Source: Bacteroidales bacterium (GTDB lineage Bacteria > Bacteroidota > Bacteroidia > Bacteroidales > F082). Taken from it: a DNA stretch of 64,000 nt. The notes under the pieces were generated by a model. The model was given only the letters and a program-made list of their open reading frames with translations, had not been told where the DNA came from and searched no databases. The position numbers and the translations under genes are program-made. The DNA is taken from the NCBI GenBank assembly GCA_016282015.1, contig JAEEJS010000064.1, positions 1-64,000 on the forward strand. Reading direction: 5' to 3'. Below, one piece after another: positions 11,012-21,683 of this stretch; position 1 is the first letter of the stretch; every line of letters starts with the position of its first letter.

Positions 11012-11437
11012 TTACAGATATTGTATAGGCGAAAACGCGAAACAACCAGCCAGTGCGAAAAAAGTCACTGTCAAAAGTGACAATGCGAACACTGGCTTGT
11101 TGTTTTTGAAGTATTTCCTGACGATTAAAGCCATTATCGGTATAGATACCAGGGGTAGGGAAGGCACGAAAAGCCACACCGGATGATTTCTCTTGAAAGT
11201 GACTATCTTCCTTGCCTTTTTCAATTGCTGGGCGGTGATTTTTGTTTTTTTACTCCTGATCAATGTCTTCATGATAAAATCACAAAAGAAATAAGACACC
11301 ACAAAACCTCCCATGGCTCCGCATGCCGTGATGGCAAAGGTGGTGCCAAACGAAAAGCCCGCGGCAAAGCCCATGGCAGGGGCGAAAAATGTCTTAATCA
11401 TAGACACCAGGATGACAGAAAAAACTTTTAAAAACAT
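11012..11437 (-). CDS. Small multi-pass membrane protein, unknown function
   Basis: A 141-residue protein I do not recognise. About four hydrophobic segments are visible: residues 1-20, 23-50 (GFAAGFSFGTTFAITACGAMGG), 84-105 (LFVPSLPLVSIPIMALIV) and 115-138. A basic loop IRSKKTKITAQQLKKARKIV lies between helices two and three, presumably cytoplasmic. It converges on the ROK gene with only 10 bases between stops. Its upstream side faces tRNA-Thr, which is divergent. No catalytic motif is visible. Confidence 0.6.
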   Translation of the reverse strand: MFLKVFSVILVSMIKTFFAPAMGFAAGFSFGTTFAITACGAMGGFVVSYFFCDFIMKTLIRSKKTKITAQQLKKARKIVTFKRNHPVWLFVPSLPLVSIPIMALIVRKYFKNNKPVFALSLLTVTFFALAGCFAFSPIQYL

Positions 11438-11459
11438 CTCTACAAAACAATATTTTTAG

Positions 11460-11467
11460 TATTTTTG
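11460..11467 (+). promoter_or_regulatory. -7 promoter element for tRNA-Thr
   Basis: TATTTTTG on the plus strand matches TAnnTTTG and lies 14 bases before the 5' end of tRNA-Thr. Confidence 0.6.
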
Positions 11468-11481
11468 CAACCTCAAAACAA

Positions 11482-11554
<73 letters not shown>

Positions 11555-11555
11555 C

Positions 11556-11587
11556 AACAGCAGCCGTGAGGCTGCTGTTTTTATTTA
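11556..11587 (+). terminator. Intrinsic terminator of tRNA-Thr
   Basis: A perfect 10-bp stem AACAGCAGCC/GGCTGCTGTT with a GTGA loop, followed by TTTTATTT, begins two bases after the tRNA. Its reverse complement also ends in a T-rich run, so it may serve the convergent polysaccharide operon, whose last gene stops at 11581. Confidence 0.85.
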
Positions 11588-13506
11588 TCCAAAATCTGAT
11601 AAACCGAGTTGTTCGACTTGAATTCAGGCACTATAACTTTCATCTGTTTCACAATGTCGAAATCCTTGCATGTAGGCAGGATTTCAAGCAGTGTGGCTAT
11701 CTCGGAGTCAACCTCCTCGGCAGTGTACTGGCGAACCTTCGCGCGCATGATTTTCGGGTGCTCGGTCGGGACAGTGTTCTCACGTGTGGCCAACAGCTCC
11801 TCGTAGAGCTTTTCACCCGGACGCAGACCGGTAATCTCGATCTGCACATCAGGCATGTGCGACAGTTTTATCATCTTGCTTGCCAAGTCGTAAATCTTGA
11901 CCGGCTTGCCCATGTCGAACACAAAGATATCGTCGTCATCGCCTATGGCTCCGGCTTCAAGCACCAGGCTGCATGCCTCAGGAATGGTCATGAAGTAGCG
12001 GATGATGTTGCGGTCGGTGACTGTGAGAGGACCGCCGTGAGCCAGCTGTTTCTTGAACAGAGGGATAACCGAACCGTTTGAGCCCAGCACGTTGCCGAAA
12101 CGGGTGGTCACAAACTTGGTGCTGCAGTGGCGGCTCTGGGTGTAGATCTCGGCTATGCGCTTGGTGGCACCCATCACGTTGGTAGGGTTGACAGCCTTGT
12201 CGGTGGATATCATCACAAATTTCTCCACCTTGTATTCTATAGCCAAATCGGCTATGAGCTTGGTGCCGAACACATTGACATACACAGCCTCGTACGGGAA
12301 ACTCTCCATCAGAGGCACGTGTTTGTAAGCCGCTGCATGATAGATAATCTGAGGCTGGTATTTCTCGAACACCTCGCGCATCTTGTTGGCGTCCTTTACG
12401 TTGCCGACCACAAACTCCTTAGGCACGGCTATATGTTTGTATGGCTCCTCGTTGTTCAGCTCAAACTGCAGGTCGTACATGGGCGACTCGGCCTGGTCGA
12501 ACATCACCAGGCATTTGGGGTTGTGATGCAGCACCTGACGGCAGATTTCGCTACCTATTGAGCCTGCGGCTCCGGTCACCATCACCACCTTGCCTTCCAG
12601 CTCGTGTTTGACGTTCTCCTTGCCCAAAACTATAGGCTCACGCTCCAGCAAATCTTCAATCTTGATATCCTCAATCTGATTGAAATTCAAATGATTGCCG
12701 CTAATCCACGAGTCGACGTGAGGCACCGACTTGACACTCACTCCAAGGTCGATTATCTTGTTGATTATCTCCTGGCGTTGAGTTATGCTCAAACTCGGCA
12801 TGGCCAGAATAATCACATTGACGTCATACTTCTGAATGAATTCCCTGTTGAGAACCGCTTCAGGCTTGCGAATGAGCACTCCGTCTATGGACTTACCTAT
12901 TTTCGAAGGCGAGTCGTCAACGAAAGAAACTATGGTGTATTGGGTTGAAGTGTCCTGATACAGAGCGTTTTGGGTGATAAGACCAGCGTCGCCTGCTCCA
13001 TAGATAATCGCATTGACATTGTTGGGGTGAGGACGGAAATACTCGTTATAGATACGACGTATCACCAGACGCCCCAAGATAAGGAATATCAATGAGACAA
13101 GGCACATGATAAAGGTTGTCGAATACTTCGGGAAGAAATCCTGAAGGAAACTTAGAGAAGCGGTGTTATTGACTATGAATTTGCATATGAACAAGGAAAT
13201 GAAAATCCACATTACGGAATAACTGATGCGCTCAATATCCTTGAAACCTGTATATCTGACCATGCCTTTGTAGGAGCCGGTCAAAAGGAATCCCAATAGG
13301 AAAAACACGGCCACAACAGATATTCTGCGGAAGAAATCGGGCAGGTTCAATCCTTCATATTCAGGATAATATCTGACCATAGGCACGCATATTAAGGCTG
13401 CTATAACCAGTAACATGTCAAATATGAGCACATACACCCTTGACAATGAGCCTGAATTTCTTTTACCAAAAAACAATTTGGCAATTTTCATTAAAAGTAT
13501 CTTCAT
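11581..13506 (-). CDS. CapD/PglF-like membrane nucleotide-sugar 4,6-dehydratase
   Basis: A 641-residue protein. Four membrane helices occupy about residues 18-115. A CoA-binding-like/Rossmann segment follows (about 145-280, NAIIYGAGDAGLITQNAL). The C-terminal SDR domain (about 300-600) has the NAD motif MVTGAAGSIGSEICRQ, the YHAAAYKHVPLME segment and MISTDKAVNPTNVMGATKR, where the usual tyrosine of the YxxxK motif is replaced by methionine, as is typical of large membrane-bound family members. Members convert UDP-GlcNAc to a 4-keto-6-deoxy sugar for bacillosamine, QuiNAc or FucNAc. It ends a long minus-strand nucleotide-sugar operon. The sugar made cannot be decided here. Confidence 0.88.
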   Translation of the reverse strand: MKILLMKIAKLFFGKRNSGSLSRVYVLIFDMLLVIAALICVPMVRYYPEYEGLNLPDFFRRISVVAVFFLLGFLLTGSYKGMVRYTGFKDIERISYSVMWIFISLFICKFIVNNTASLSFLQDFFPKYSTTFIMCLVSLIFLILGRLVIRRIYNEYFRPHPNNVNAIIYGAGDAGLITQNALYQDTSTQYTIVSFVDDSPSKIGKSIDGVLIRKPEAVLNREFIQKYDVNVIILAMPSLSITQRQEIINKIIDLGVSVKSVPHVDSWISGNHLNFNQIEDIKIEDLLEREPIVLGKENVKHELEGKVVMVTGAAGSIGSEICRQVLHHNPKCLVMFDQAESPMYDLQFELNNEEPYKHIAVPKEFVVGNVKDANKMREVFEKYQPQIIYHAAAYKHVPLMESFPYEAVYVNVFGTKLIADLAIEYKVEKFVMISTDKAVNPTNVMGATKRIAEIYTQSRHCSTKFVTTRFGNVLGSNGSVIPLFKKQLAHGGPLTVTDRNIIRYFMTIPEACSLVLEAGAIGDDDDIFVFDMGKPVKIYDLASKMIKLSHMPDVQIEITGLRPGEKLYEELLATRENTVPTEHPKIMRAKVRQYTAEEVDSEIATLLEILPTCKDFDIVKQMKVIVPEFKSNNSVYQILDK

Positions 13507-13528
13507 AATGTGTCAGTTTAGTTCGTGT

Positions 13529-14584
13529 TTATTTTTGCCATTCCTTGATGAGCTGTTCGTTCTGCATCTTGCAGATGAGCAGACAGTTGTTGTCGTCCAC
13601 AACTATATAATTGTCAAGCCCTTGCACTATCACTTTCTTCCTTCCGAACGAGCGCACTATGCAGTCCTTGCTGTCAACTATCTTCACGTTTTCACCTATG
13701 AGGGCGTTACCCTGAGCGTCGTAAGGGATGTGGGTGTAGAGGCTGCCCCAGGTGCCTATGTCGCTCCATCCGAAGCTGGCAGGGAATACGTGCACATCCT
13801 TCGACTTTTCCATCACGGCGTAGTCTATGCTGATGTTTTCGCAGGTAGGGAAGAGCTCGTCAACCACAGCCTGTTCGTCGTTCTTGTAGAAATGAGGCTC
13901 TATCTTGTCGAACACCTTGGCCAGATCAGGCACCAGCTGGGCTATGGTCTTCACCACCATCTTCACATTCCAGATGAAGATGCCAGCATTCCAGTAATAA
14001 CCGCCTTCGGCCAAGTATTTCTTTGCTGTTTCGAGGTTAGGTTTCTCCTTGAAAGCCTCCACTTTCTGGATTTTCTCCTTGGAGCTGGCGTCCACCGACT
14101 TGATGTAGCCGTAGCCTGTCTCGGGGCGTGTAGGCATCATGCCGAGGGTCACTATGACGTCGCGCTTAGCGGTATATTCCAATGAATCGTTAATCACTTC
14201 CTGGAAATGCGGCACGTCCAGCACCAGATGGTCGGCTGGCGAGAACACCAGGTTGGCGTCGGGATATTTTGCGTAAATCTTACGGCTCACATATTCGATA
14301 CAAGGAGCTGTGTTGCGCATGATAGGCTCCATAAGTATCTGAGTCTCCGGCACTTGCGGTAGCTGCTCCATCACTATGTCCTTGTATTTCTTGGATGTGA
14401 CTATCCAAACATGGTCGGGGGCTATTATGCCTTTGAAACGCTCCACAGTGAGCTGTATCATGGTCTTGCCCACGCCCATCACATCAATAAACTGTTTCGG
14501 CTTCTCGGGGGTTGACATAGGCCAGAAACGCGACCCCACGCCGCCTGCCATTATAATAAGATGATTATTGTTGTTGCTTGTCAT
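13529..14584 (-). CDS. Mannose-1-phosphate guanylyltransferase
   Basis: A 351-residue cytoplasmic nucleotidyltransferase making GDP-mannose from GTP and mannose-1-phosphate. The signature MAGGVGSRFWPMSTPEKPKQF lies at the N terminus (quoted in short form AGGVGSRFWPMS), with FSPADHLV and GYGYIK further on and the late motif YAVMEKS. The C-terminal phosphomannose-isomerase domain of bifunctional ManC/AlgA proteins is absent, so this is the single-function form. It sits 22 bases after the UDP-sugar dehydrogenase gene and 22 before the dehydratase. No GDP-mannose-using enzyme such as gmd is visible nearby. Confidence 0.93.
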   Translation of the reverse strand: MTSNNNNHLIIMAGGVGSRFWPMSTPEKPKQFIDVMGVGKTMIQLTVERFKGIIAPDHVWIVTSKKYKDIVMEQLPQVPETQILMEPIMRNTAPCIEYVSRKIYAKYPDANLVFSPADHLVLDVPHFQEVINDSLEYTAKRDVIVTLGMMPTRPETGYGYIKSVDASSKEKIQKVEAFKEKPNLETAKKYLAEGGYYWNAGIFIWNVKMVVKTIAQLVPDLAKVFDKIEPHFYKNDEQAVVDELFPTCENISIDYAVMEKSKDVHVFPASFGWSDIGTWGSLYTHIPYDAQGNALIGENVKIVDSKDCIVRSFGRKKVIVQGLDNYIVVDDNNCLLICKMQNEQLIKEWQK

Positions 14585-14605
14585 AATCTAAAAAATCTTT
14601 GTCAA

Positions 14606-15860
<1,255 letters not shown>

Positions 15861-15871
<11 letters not shown>

Positions 15872-16910
15872 TTTTAAAACATGTTTTTCCTTCACGATAT
15901 GCTTTCTCCCAGTTCCAGGCGCTGAGCGTCATGTCGTCGAGGCTGCGCTCGGCCTTCCAGCCCAACTCTTTGTTGGTGTAGGTAGGGTCGGCCCAAATCT
16001 TGACGATGTCGCCGGCACGGCGGCCCACTATTTCATATTTCAGCTTGACGCCTGAAGTCCTTTCAAACGATTTTATGATGTCCAACACCGAATATCCGGT
16101 GCCTGTTCCCACGTTGAATATCTCGAACGGAGCCTTCATCTTGCCCTGAATCATGCGCTCCACGGCTTTCACATGGGCCTTGGCAAGGTCCATGATGTGG
16201 ATGTAGTCGCGGATTGGCGTTCCGTCGGGGGTGTCGTAGTCGTTGCCGAACACTCTCAGGAAAGGACGTATGCCGTAAGCCGTCTGAGTGACGTAAGGCA
16301 TGAGGTTGGCCGGCACTCCGAACGGCAGCTCGCCCAGCTTGGCGCTTTCGTGTGCTCCCACAGGATTGAAGTAACGCAAGGCTATGGCGTTCAGGCCTTT
16401 ATATGCCGTGATGCAGTCCTGCATAATCTCTTCGGCTATCTGTTTGGTGTTGCCGTAAGGGCATTCAGCCTTTTTGATCGGAGCTTTTTCCGATATCGGC
16501 AGGTTTTCTGGATCCGGTTCGCCGTAAACGGTGCAGGAAGAGGAGAAAACCAGGTTTTCAACTCCGTATTTGTTCATCGATTCGAGAATGTTCATCAACG
16601 AATCGAGGTTGTTGCGATAATATTTCAAGGGCTGTTCCACCGACTCGCCGACCGCCTTATGCGCCGCGAAGTGTATCACGCCCTTTATGTCCTGATGACG
16701 GCTGAAAAAGTCGTCAACCTTCTGGCGGTCGGCGAGGTCGAACTGCTCGAACTCAGGACGCTTGCCCGTTATGGAGGCAATGGCGTCGAGAGCCTCTATC
16801 CTGGAATTGAACAGAGCGTCCACTATTATCACATCGTAGCCCTGCTGCTGCAGTTCCACTGTTGTGTGGGAACCGATGAATCCCGTGCCGCCTGTAACTA
16901 ATATCTTCAT
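15861..16910 (-). CDS. galE: UDP-glucose 4-epimerase, copy 1
   Basis: A 349-residue short-chain dehydrogenase-fold enzyme interconverting UDP-Glc and UDP-Gal, or the HexNAc forms. The motifs are VTGGTGFIGSHT for NAD, FSSSCTVYG for the catalytic serine region, and CPYGNTKQIAEEI for YxxxK. The substrate-side segments RYFNPVGAHES and NVGTGTGYSVLDI are typical of GalE. It overlaps the dehydrogenase gene by 11 bases. A second, different galE lies at 62.4 kb in the accessory region, so the two probably serve different glycans. Confidence 0.94.
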
Positions 16911-16936
16911 TTTATATGTTTACTTTCTTTTATCAT

Positions 16937-16980
16937 AAGATTTCTCCACCACGCTTCGCTTCGGTCGAAATGACGAGGGC
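16937..16980 (+). repeat. REP-like GATTTCTCC...GGTCGAAATGACG element, copy a
   Basis: AAGATTTCTCCACCACGCTT followed by CGCTTCGGTCGAAATGACG fills the short gap between galE and the WlbA-like gene. The same two ends recur at 42.03, 43.93 and 44.0 kb with variable middles, marking a dispersed palindromic repeat family. Confidence 0.75.
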
Positions 16981-17948
16981 TAGCGCCATCCGAAAGGATG
17001 ACTTGCCAATGGCAGCTTCGCCAACGGATGGTAGTCTCCAACCAGTCCGATTGGCTTGGCGTTTCTAATCTCGTACACTATCTCTATGCAGTTTCTGGCT
17101 TCGGAAATCCTGAAACCTTCGCCTGCCAAAATCTTTTCGTAGCTCTTGGTATGCAGCTCGGTAAAGCCTGCGCTGAACTCAAACTCCGACCCGTCTATGG
17201 TGATGGTGCGGAAGGTCTTCTTCTCGCCCTGCACCGCGTTTTCCGGCAGAGTGTCGGCGTTGATGCTCAGGAAGTAACGCACACGGGCTTTAGGCATCTC
17301 CAGATAGCCCGCCACACGGTCGTGAGTGGAGATGTGCACCACGTTTTTCGTCACCGGACCGAATATCCACGACAGCATGTCGTAGAAGTGAATGCCGATG
17401 TTGGTGGCTATGCCTCCGCTTTTGTTCTCGTTGCCTTTCCAGGAAGCGTAATACCAGTTGCCTCTCGAAGTTATATATGTGAGGTCCACGTCATAAACCT
17501 TGTCTTTAGGACCTTCGTCAATTTTCTTTTTCAGGGCGACTATAGAGTCGTGCAGACGCAGCTGAAGTATGGTGTAGGCCTTATGTCCTGTCGACTGCTC
17601 CACCTTCTCCAGAGCGTCAATGTTCCAAGGGTTAAGCACCACCGGCTTCTCGCAGATGACGTCGGCGCCGAGGCGCAGCCCGTAGCGGGTGTGGGCGTCG
17701 TGCAGGTAGTTGGGTGTGCAAACCGTCACAAAATCTATATTTGTTCCGCGCTCTATGAGACGCGTGTTGTGTCTGTCAAAAAGTTCCTGTTCAGTGAAAA
17801 AAGCGGCATCAGGGAAATAACTGTCCATGATGCCCACCGAATCGCTTTTGTCGTAGGCCGAAACCATGTTGTTTCCCGTGTCTTTTATAGCTTTCAGATG
17901 CCTGGGCGCTATATATCCTCCAACACCGATAATCGCAAAATTCTTCAT
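16980..17948 (-). CDS. WlbA/WbpB-like UDP-GlcNAcA 3-dehydrogenase (Gfo/Idh/MocA family)
   Basis: A 322-residue NAD-dependent oxidoreductase. The Rossmann motif is AIIGVGGYIAPRHLKAIKD, in which the YIAPRH form is characteristic of the WlbA/WbpB subgroup; CEKPVVLNPWN is the catalytic EKP motif; and GGIATNIGIHFYDMLSW contains the active-site histidine. The family oxidises C3 of UDP-GlcNAcA so that an aminotransferase can add an amino group. The next gene is the matching N-acetyltransferase. The aminotransferase (WbpE/WlbC) is not in the window, so the pathway is incomplete here. Confidence 0.88.
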   Translation of the reverse strand: MKNFAIIGVGGYIAPRHLKAIKDTGNNMVSAYDKSDSVGIMDSYFPDAAFFTEQELFDRHNTRLIERGTNIDFVTVCTPNYLHDAHTRYGLRLGADVICEKPVVLNPWNIDALEKVEQSTGHKAYTILQLRLHDSIVALKKKIDEGPKDKVYDVDLTYITSRGNWYYASWKGNENKSGGIATNIGIHFYDMLSWIFGPVTKNVVHISTHDRVAGYLEMPKARVRYFLSINADTLPENAVQGEKKTFRTITIDGSEFEFSAGFTELHTKSYEKILAGEGFRISEARNCIEIVYEIRNAKPIGLVGDYHPLAKLPLASHPFGWR

Positions 17949-17957
17949 ATATAAAAA

Positions 17958-18527
17958 CTATTCCTTATTTGTCATTCCTAGCTTGTCGAGGGATCCTCCA
18001 TTCAGCACGTACTCTCTTCCGCATTTACATTTTAAATCCGCTCCAAGTTTTTTTCCGCACTCACAAACCCATCCTATCTGTCTTGCCGGCACTCCGGCCA
18101 TCAGGGCGTAGTCGGGCACATCGTGTGTGACCACGGCTCCGGCCGCTATCAGGGCGCTCTTTCCCACTGTGTGGCCGCACACTACCGTGCAGTTGGCCCC
18201 CAGCGAAGCCCCTTCCTTTATTAAAGTCTTTTCATAAACGCCGTGCACCGGGAAATTTGCCCTGGGTGTCACCACGTTGGTAAAAACGCAGCTCGGACCG
18301 CAGAACACGTTGTCCTCAATCTCCACGCCCTCATACACCGACACGTTGTTCTGTATCCTAACGCCGTTACCTATCTTTACATTGTTTCCTATATTGACAT
18401 TTTGTCCGAGGGAGCAGTCCTTGCCTATAACCGCCCCTTTCTGGACATGGCAGAAATGCCAGATTTTGGTGCCGTCGCCCACGACGGCACCATCATCCAC
18501 ATAACTCGATTCGTGTTTGAAAAACAT
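17958..18527 (-). CDS. WlbB/WbpD-like UDP-sugar N-acetyltransferase with repeat-derived tail
   Basis: A 189-residue left-handed beta-helix acyltransferase. Hexapeptide repeats run from residue 10 to about 150 (VVGDGTKIW, VIGKDCSLGQNVNIGNNV, VRIQNNVSVYEGVEI). The motif PRANFPV and the tail CECGKKL...CKCGREY, two cysteine pairs like a small zinc ribbon, fit the WbpD/WlbB group, which acetylates UDP-3-amino-GlcNAcA with acetyl-CoA. The last residues GGSLDKLGMTNKE are encoded by a dispersed intergenic repeat (17970-17999) that has entered the gene end. The start overlaps the nagB stop (TAATG). Confidence 0.88.
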   Translation of the reverse strand: MFFKHESSYVDDGAVVGDGTKIWHFCHVQKGAVIGKDCSLGQNVNIGNNVKIGNGVRIQNNVSVYEGVEIEDNVFCGPSCVFTNVVTPRANFPVHGVYEKTLIKEGASLGANCTVVCGHTVGKSALIAAGAVVTHDVPDYALMAGVPARQIGWVCECGKKLGADLKCKCGREYVLNGGSLDKLGMTNKE

Positions 18528-19318
18528 TATAAATTTGCTTTTTCAATGTCTTTGAAGTAGTTCACCGTACCCACTTTCAACTCGTCGGTGGCAGCGTCGT
18601 CGCAGACGATAATGCCCTTAGGATGCATCTGCAGGGCGCTCACGGTGCAGAGGTGGCAAACGCCGCCTTCTATAGCCTGTGCAATGGCGCGGGCTTTGTT
18701 GTGACCGTTGGCCAGAATCATCACCTCGTTTGAATCCATCACTGTGCCCACGCCCACTGTCAGAGCGGTCTTCGGCACCTTGTTGATGTCGTTGTCGAAG
18801 AAACGTGAGTTGGCAATGATAGTGTCGGTGGTAAGCGATTTCACGCGTGTGCGTGAAGTCAGCGATGAGCCCGGCTCGTTGAAGGCGATGTGGCCGTCAG
18901 GACCTATGCCGCCCATAAACAGGTGTATGCCGCCGTATTTCTTGATCTTAGCCTCGTAACGCGCGCATTCGGCTTCCAGATCGTCGGCGTTTCCGTTGAG
19001 AATGTTCACATTTTCCTTCTTGATGTCGATGTGTTTGAAGAAGTTGTTCCACATGAATGAGTGGTAGCTTTCCGGATGATCCTCGGGAATTCTCACATAT
19101 TCATCCATGTTGAATGTCACAACATTCTTGAAAGACACCTTGCCGGCTTTGTAAAGCTTTATGAGGGCTTTGTAAGTGCCGATCGGTGTCGAGCCTGTAG
19201 GAAGACCGAGTATAAACGGCTTCTTGGCTGTTGGCTTGAACTCGTTGATTCTGCGGACAATGTGGTTGGCCGCCCACTGTGACATCTTTTCGTATGTCGG
19301 TTCAATAATGACTCTCAT
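18527..19318 (-). CDS. nagB: Glucosamine-6-phosphate deaminase
   Basis: A 263-residue enzyme converting glucosamine-6-phosphate to fructose-6-phosphate and ammonia. Conserved segments are [53 protein letters not shown] (catalytic histidine) and [15 protein letters not shown]. The length is standard for the hexameric form. It lies inside the nucleotide-sugar operon, where it could balance flux between glycolysis and UDP-GlcNAc. It is coupled to the downstream acetyltransferase by a one-base stop/start overlap. Confidence 0.95.
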   Translation of the reverse strand: MRVIIEPTYEKMSQWAANHIVRRINEFKPTAKKPFILGLPTGSTPIGTYKALIKLYKAGKVSFKNVVTFNMDEYVRIPEDHPESYHSFMWNNFFKHIDIKKENVNILNGNADDLEAECARYEAKIKKYGGIHLFMGGIGPDGHIAFNEPGSSLTSRTRVKSLTTDTIIANSRFFDNDINKVPKTALTVGVGTVMDSNEVMILANGHNKARAIAQAIEGGVCHLCTVSALQMHPKGIIVCDDAATDELKVGTVNYFKDIEKANL

Positions 19319-19340
19319 TTTTTTATGGTTTTGATAGGTT

Positions 19341-21554
19341 TTACTTGTTGATTAATTCTTTTGCACTCTTGATATATCCGAGAAATTCTTCAGTCTCTTT
19401 CTTGATTTGTTTGACGAAACTGTTGTCTTCGAGCTTTCCGTTAACGGCATCGCGTTCCGCCAGATTGCGGAATGTGGAGTTGCGGATGGAGTTCTCGTAG
19501 TCTTTCTTTCTTGTCTGATATACCTGATCGCAAACATAATGAAGCACTTTTTCGCCTCTGGTAAGTGCGTCGTTAAAGATTTCCTTTGTCAACGAAGGAC
19601 ATTTGTTGTAGATGAACCTCAAGGCCTGATAGCTGTGCAACAGTTTGTCCTTCTGGTACTTCTTCCACAATTCGTTGTAGCGTTTGTGGATGTCGTCCCA
19701 GCTGTCGAGTGTGCCGTCGCAGATGTCATCGATTATCTTTTCGAGGTCGTCGCCTGTAACCAGCTGTCCGCCCAAGTTGATCCATTCGCGCTGACGCACA
19801 TTGGTCAGGTGTTTGCACATCTGTTCGAAGCTTTCCTTCGGGTGAATCTCAAGATAATATACCAGGTTTCTGATAGCGTAGTAAATAATCATGTCCTCGT
19901 AAGCGTGGTAAGCCTCGTATGGCTTCAAAATCACGACTTTACGATGTGATTTCTCCATTTCCTCGCCCAATACCTCCAGGTTTTTGACCACTTCCTTGTC
20001 GCCGTTGAGCAGTTTGTTGCCCAAATCTCGCAAATCGTAGTATTCCCTTTCGGTCGACTCGCCTTTCGAACGCAGGTAAGCCTTGGCGGTCCACACTTCC
20101 AGAAGCTTGCGGCCTGCTATCACTTCCTCCATGGTATCAGGTGCGAATGTCTCAAACTCAATGTTCTGAATCTTGCGTTTGCGCTTGTCGCGTTTCTGGT
20201 ATTTGGAAGTGTTACGCGCAATGGCGTACATGTTGTACATCCACCAATAGGCCGGCATAACTTCCAGTCGGTCTTTTGCCACATTGTTGTTGACCAAGGC
20301 GAAAGGCAGTCTGATATTCATCTCGTTAGGGTAGTCGGCTTTTGAAAGCAGGGTGAATGAGGCAAACTGCGATGAGTGTTTCACGCTTGAGCAGAGACCC
20401 GGCCAGAAACCGCGCTTGGCCACTATCTCGCCGTCGGTTGCGCGGCTGTTGTGGTTGGAGCCCAAGGTGGCACCTGCTGCCATATTGCTCTGTCCCATCA
20501 CGCAGGCGGCAATGAGGAATGAGTTGTTGTGATGCTGCTCGTGTGCCGGGAAAATGAGGTTGTTCAACACCTCGCAGCATGAAATTGTCGAGTTGTCGCC
20601 CAAGATAGAGTAGATGACACGGGCGCCGTATTTCAGGTTGCAGTTGTCGCCTATAACAAAGCGGGCGGCCACCACCGAATAGAAGATATGGCAGCCGTAG
20701 CCAACTATACCGTTGACCAGGATGACGCCTTCTCCCACCTGGGTGGGCTCTTCGTCCGAAGAGTTGATGGTGACGTTTTTCAGCTTGTTTGCACCTTTGA
20801 TGTAGCAGCTTTTGCCTATCTTCACATCCTTGATAATCCAGGAGTTCTTGATGACGCAGCCCGAGTCGACAGTGCCGTAGTAGCCGCGGTGGCTGTCCAT
20901 GACGCATTTGTTGGTGATCTCGAACAGGCGGTCCTGCAACTTGGTGATGTCGGTGTATTTTGCCCACAGATATGCGTCGGCGGTAATCATGCCGTCGAAA
21001 GGCAGTACCCTGCGTCCTCCGCCTTCGTTCATAAGCTCAAGCCACACACGCACGTCTTCCGGCTCGCCGTCTTTCAGAATGCCGTTGCCGAATTTGGAGT
21101 GGTTGGTGCATGAAATCTCGTGTATGTTGAACAGAATGCAGTGGTCACCAATGATGTAGTTGGCCATGTAATGCACATCGTGAATGGCAGTGTAGTCACC
21201 TATGTCGCATGAAATGATGCTGCTGCCGGTTATGCCGCAGGGCATTTTCAAGTCGTGATACTGAAGCACCACGTTTTCCACAGCACCTATGCGTACCAGT
21301 CCGAAGAAGTGGTTGTTGCTGATGAGGGTGGGGTCGAACTTGTCGGTTACCAGGATGTCATCCCAGCTGGTAGCGCGGTTGCTGTTTTTAACCAAAATCT
21401 CGATTTCGGAAGCGTGCAGATGGCGCCAGCCTTTTGCAGGTTTCTTGACTTGTTGGTTCCTGAAAAAATATTCATCCTTACCTTTGGGGAGGTACTTTTT
21501 CTCCACAAAGTTCTCGTATATATTTTTGTAGGGTATTAATGTTACTTTTTCCAT
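19341..21554 (-). CDS. DUF4954 protein with left-handed beta-helix region
   Basis: A protein of about 737 residues resembling the DUF4954 family of Bacteroidetes and spirochaetes. Its function is not known. Residues about 90-400 carry hexapeptide-like repeats as in sugar-nucleotide transferases ([50 protein letters not shown]). The segment [24 protein letters not shown] and a long charged helical C terminus follow. I prefer the start at [11 protein letters not shown]; an in-frame ATG 15 codons earlier (21599) is possible. A run of ten G residues lies upstream on this strand. It sits in the operon just before nagB, which suggests a role in amino-sugar metabolism. Confidence 0.8.
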   Translation of the reverse strand: MEKVTLIPYKNIYENFVEKKYLPKGKDEYFFRNQQVKKPAKGWRHLHASEIEILVKNSNRATSWDDILVTDKFDPTLISNNHFFGLVRIGAVENVVLQYHDLKMPCGITGSSIISCDIGDYTAIHDVHYMANYIIGDHCILFNIHEISCTNHSKFGNGILKDGEPEDVRVWLELMNEGGGRRVLPFDGMITADAYLWAKYTDITKLQDRLFEITNKCVMDSHRGYYGTVDSGCVIKNSWIIKDVKIGKSCYIKGANKLKNVTINSSDEEPTQVGEGVILVNGIVGYGCHIFYSVVAARFVIGDNCNLKYGARVIYSILGDNSTISCCEVLNNLIFPAHEQHHNNSFLIAACVMGQSNMAAGATLGSNHNSRATDGEIVAKRGFWPGLCSSVKHSSQFASFTLLSKADYPNEMNIRLPFALVNNNVAKDRLEVMPAYWWMYNMYAIARNTSKYQKRDKRKRKIQNIEFETFAPDTMEEVIAGRKLLEVWTAKAYLRSKGESTEREYYDLRDLGNKLLNGDKEVVKNLEVLGEEMEKSHRKVVILKPYEAYHAYEDMIIYYAIRNLVYYLEIHPKESFEQMCKHLTNVRQREWINLGGQLVTGDDLEKIIDDICDGTLDSWDDIHKRYNELWKKYQKDKLLHSYQALRFIYNKCPSLTKEIFNDALTRGEKVLHYVCDQVYQTRKKDYENSIRNSTFRNLAERDAVNGKLEDNSFVKQIKKETEEFLGYIKSAKELINK

Positions 21555-21610
21555 ACCGTTTAATTCTAATTTTACAAGGGTTAATTCATTGCTTTTCAAT
21601 TACATAAATA

Positions 21611-21620
21611 CCCCCCCCCC
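21611..21620. repeat. Homopolymer tract of ten C (G on the minus strand)
   Basis: CCCCCCCCCC lies between rfbB and the DUF4954 gene, within the presumed leader or promoter region of the latter (57 bases before the preferred start, 12 before the alternative). It is the only G/C run of this length I noticed in the window. Confidence 0.9.
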
Positions 21621-21683
21621 GATCACGGCCAGGGTGTGACTACACGTGCATATCTGCACTTCGAAGCGATTATATGTATCATT

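Noticed and set aside
16173-16901. 242-residue ORF on the plus strand opposite galE
   Set aside because: It is a mirror frame of a strongly conserved galE gene. The protein has no recognisable motif, and no promoter precedes it.
16998-17954. 318-residue ORF on the plus strand opposite the WlbA-like gene
   Set aside because: It lies almost exactly over a gene with clear family motifs on the minus strand and shows no motif of its own. Long antisense frames are expected in GC-balanced DNA with this codon use.
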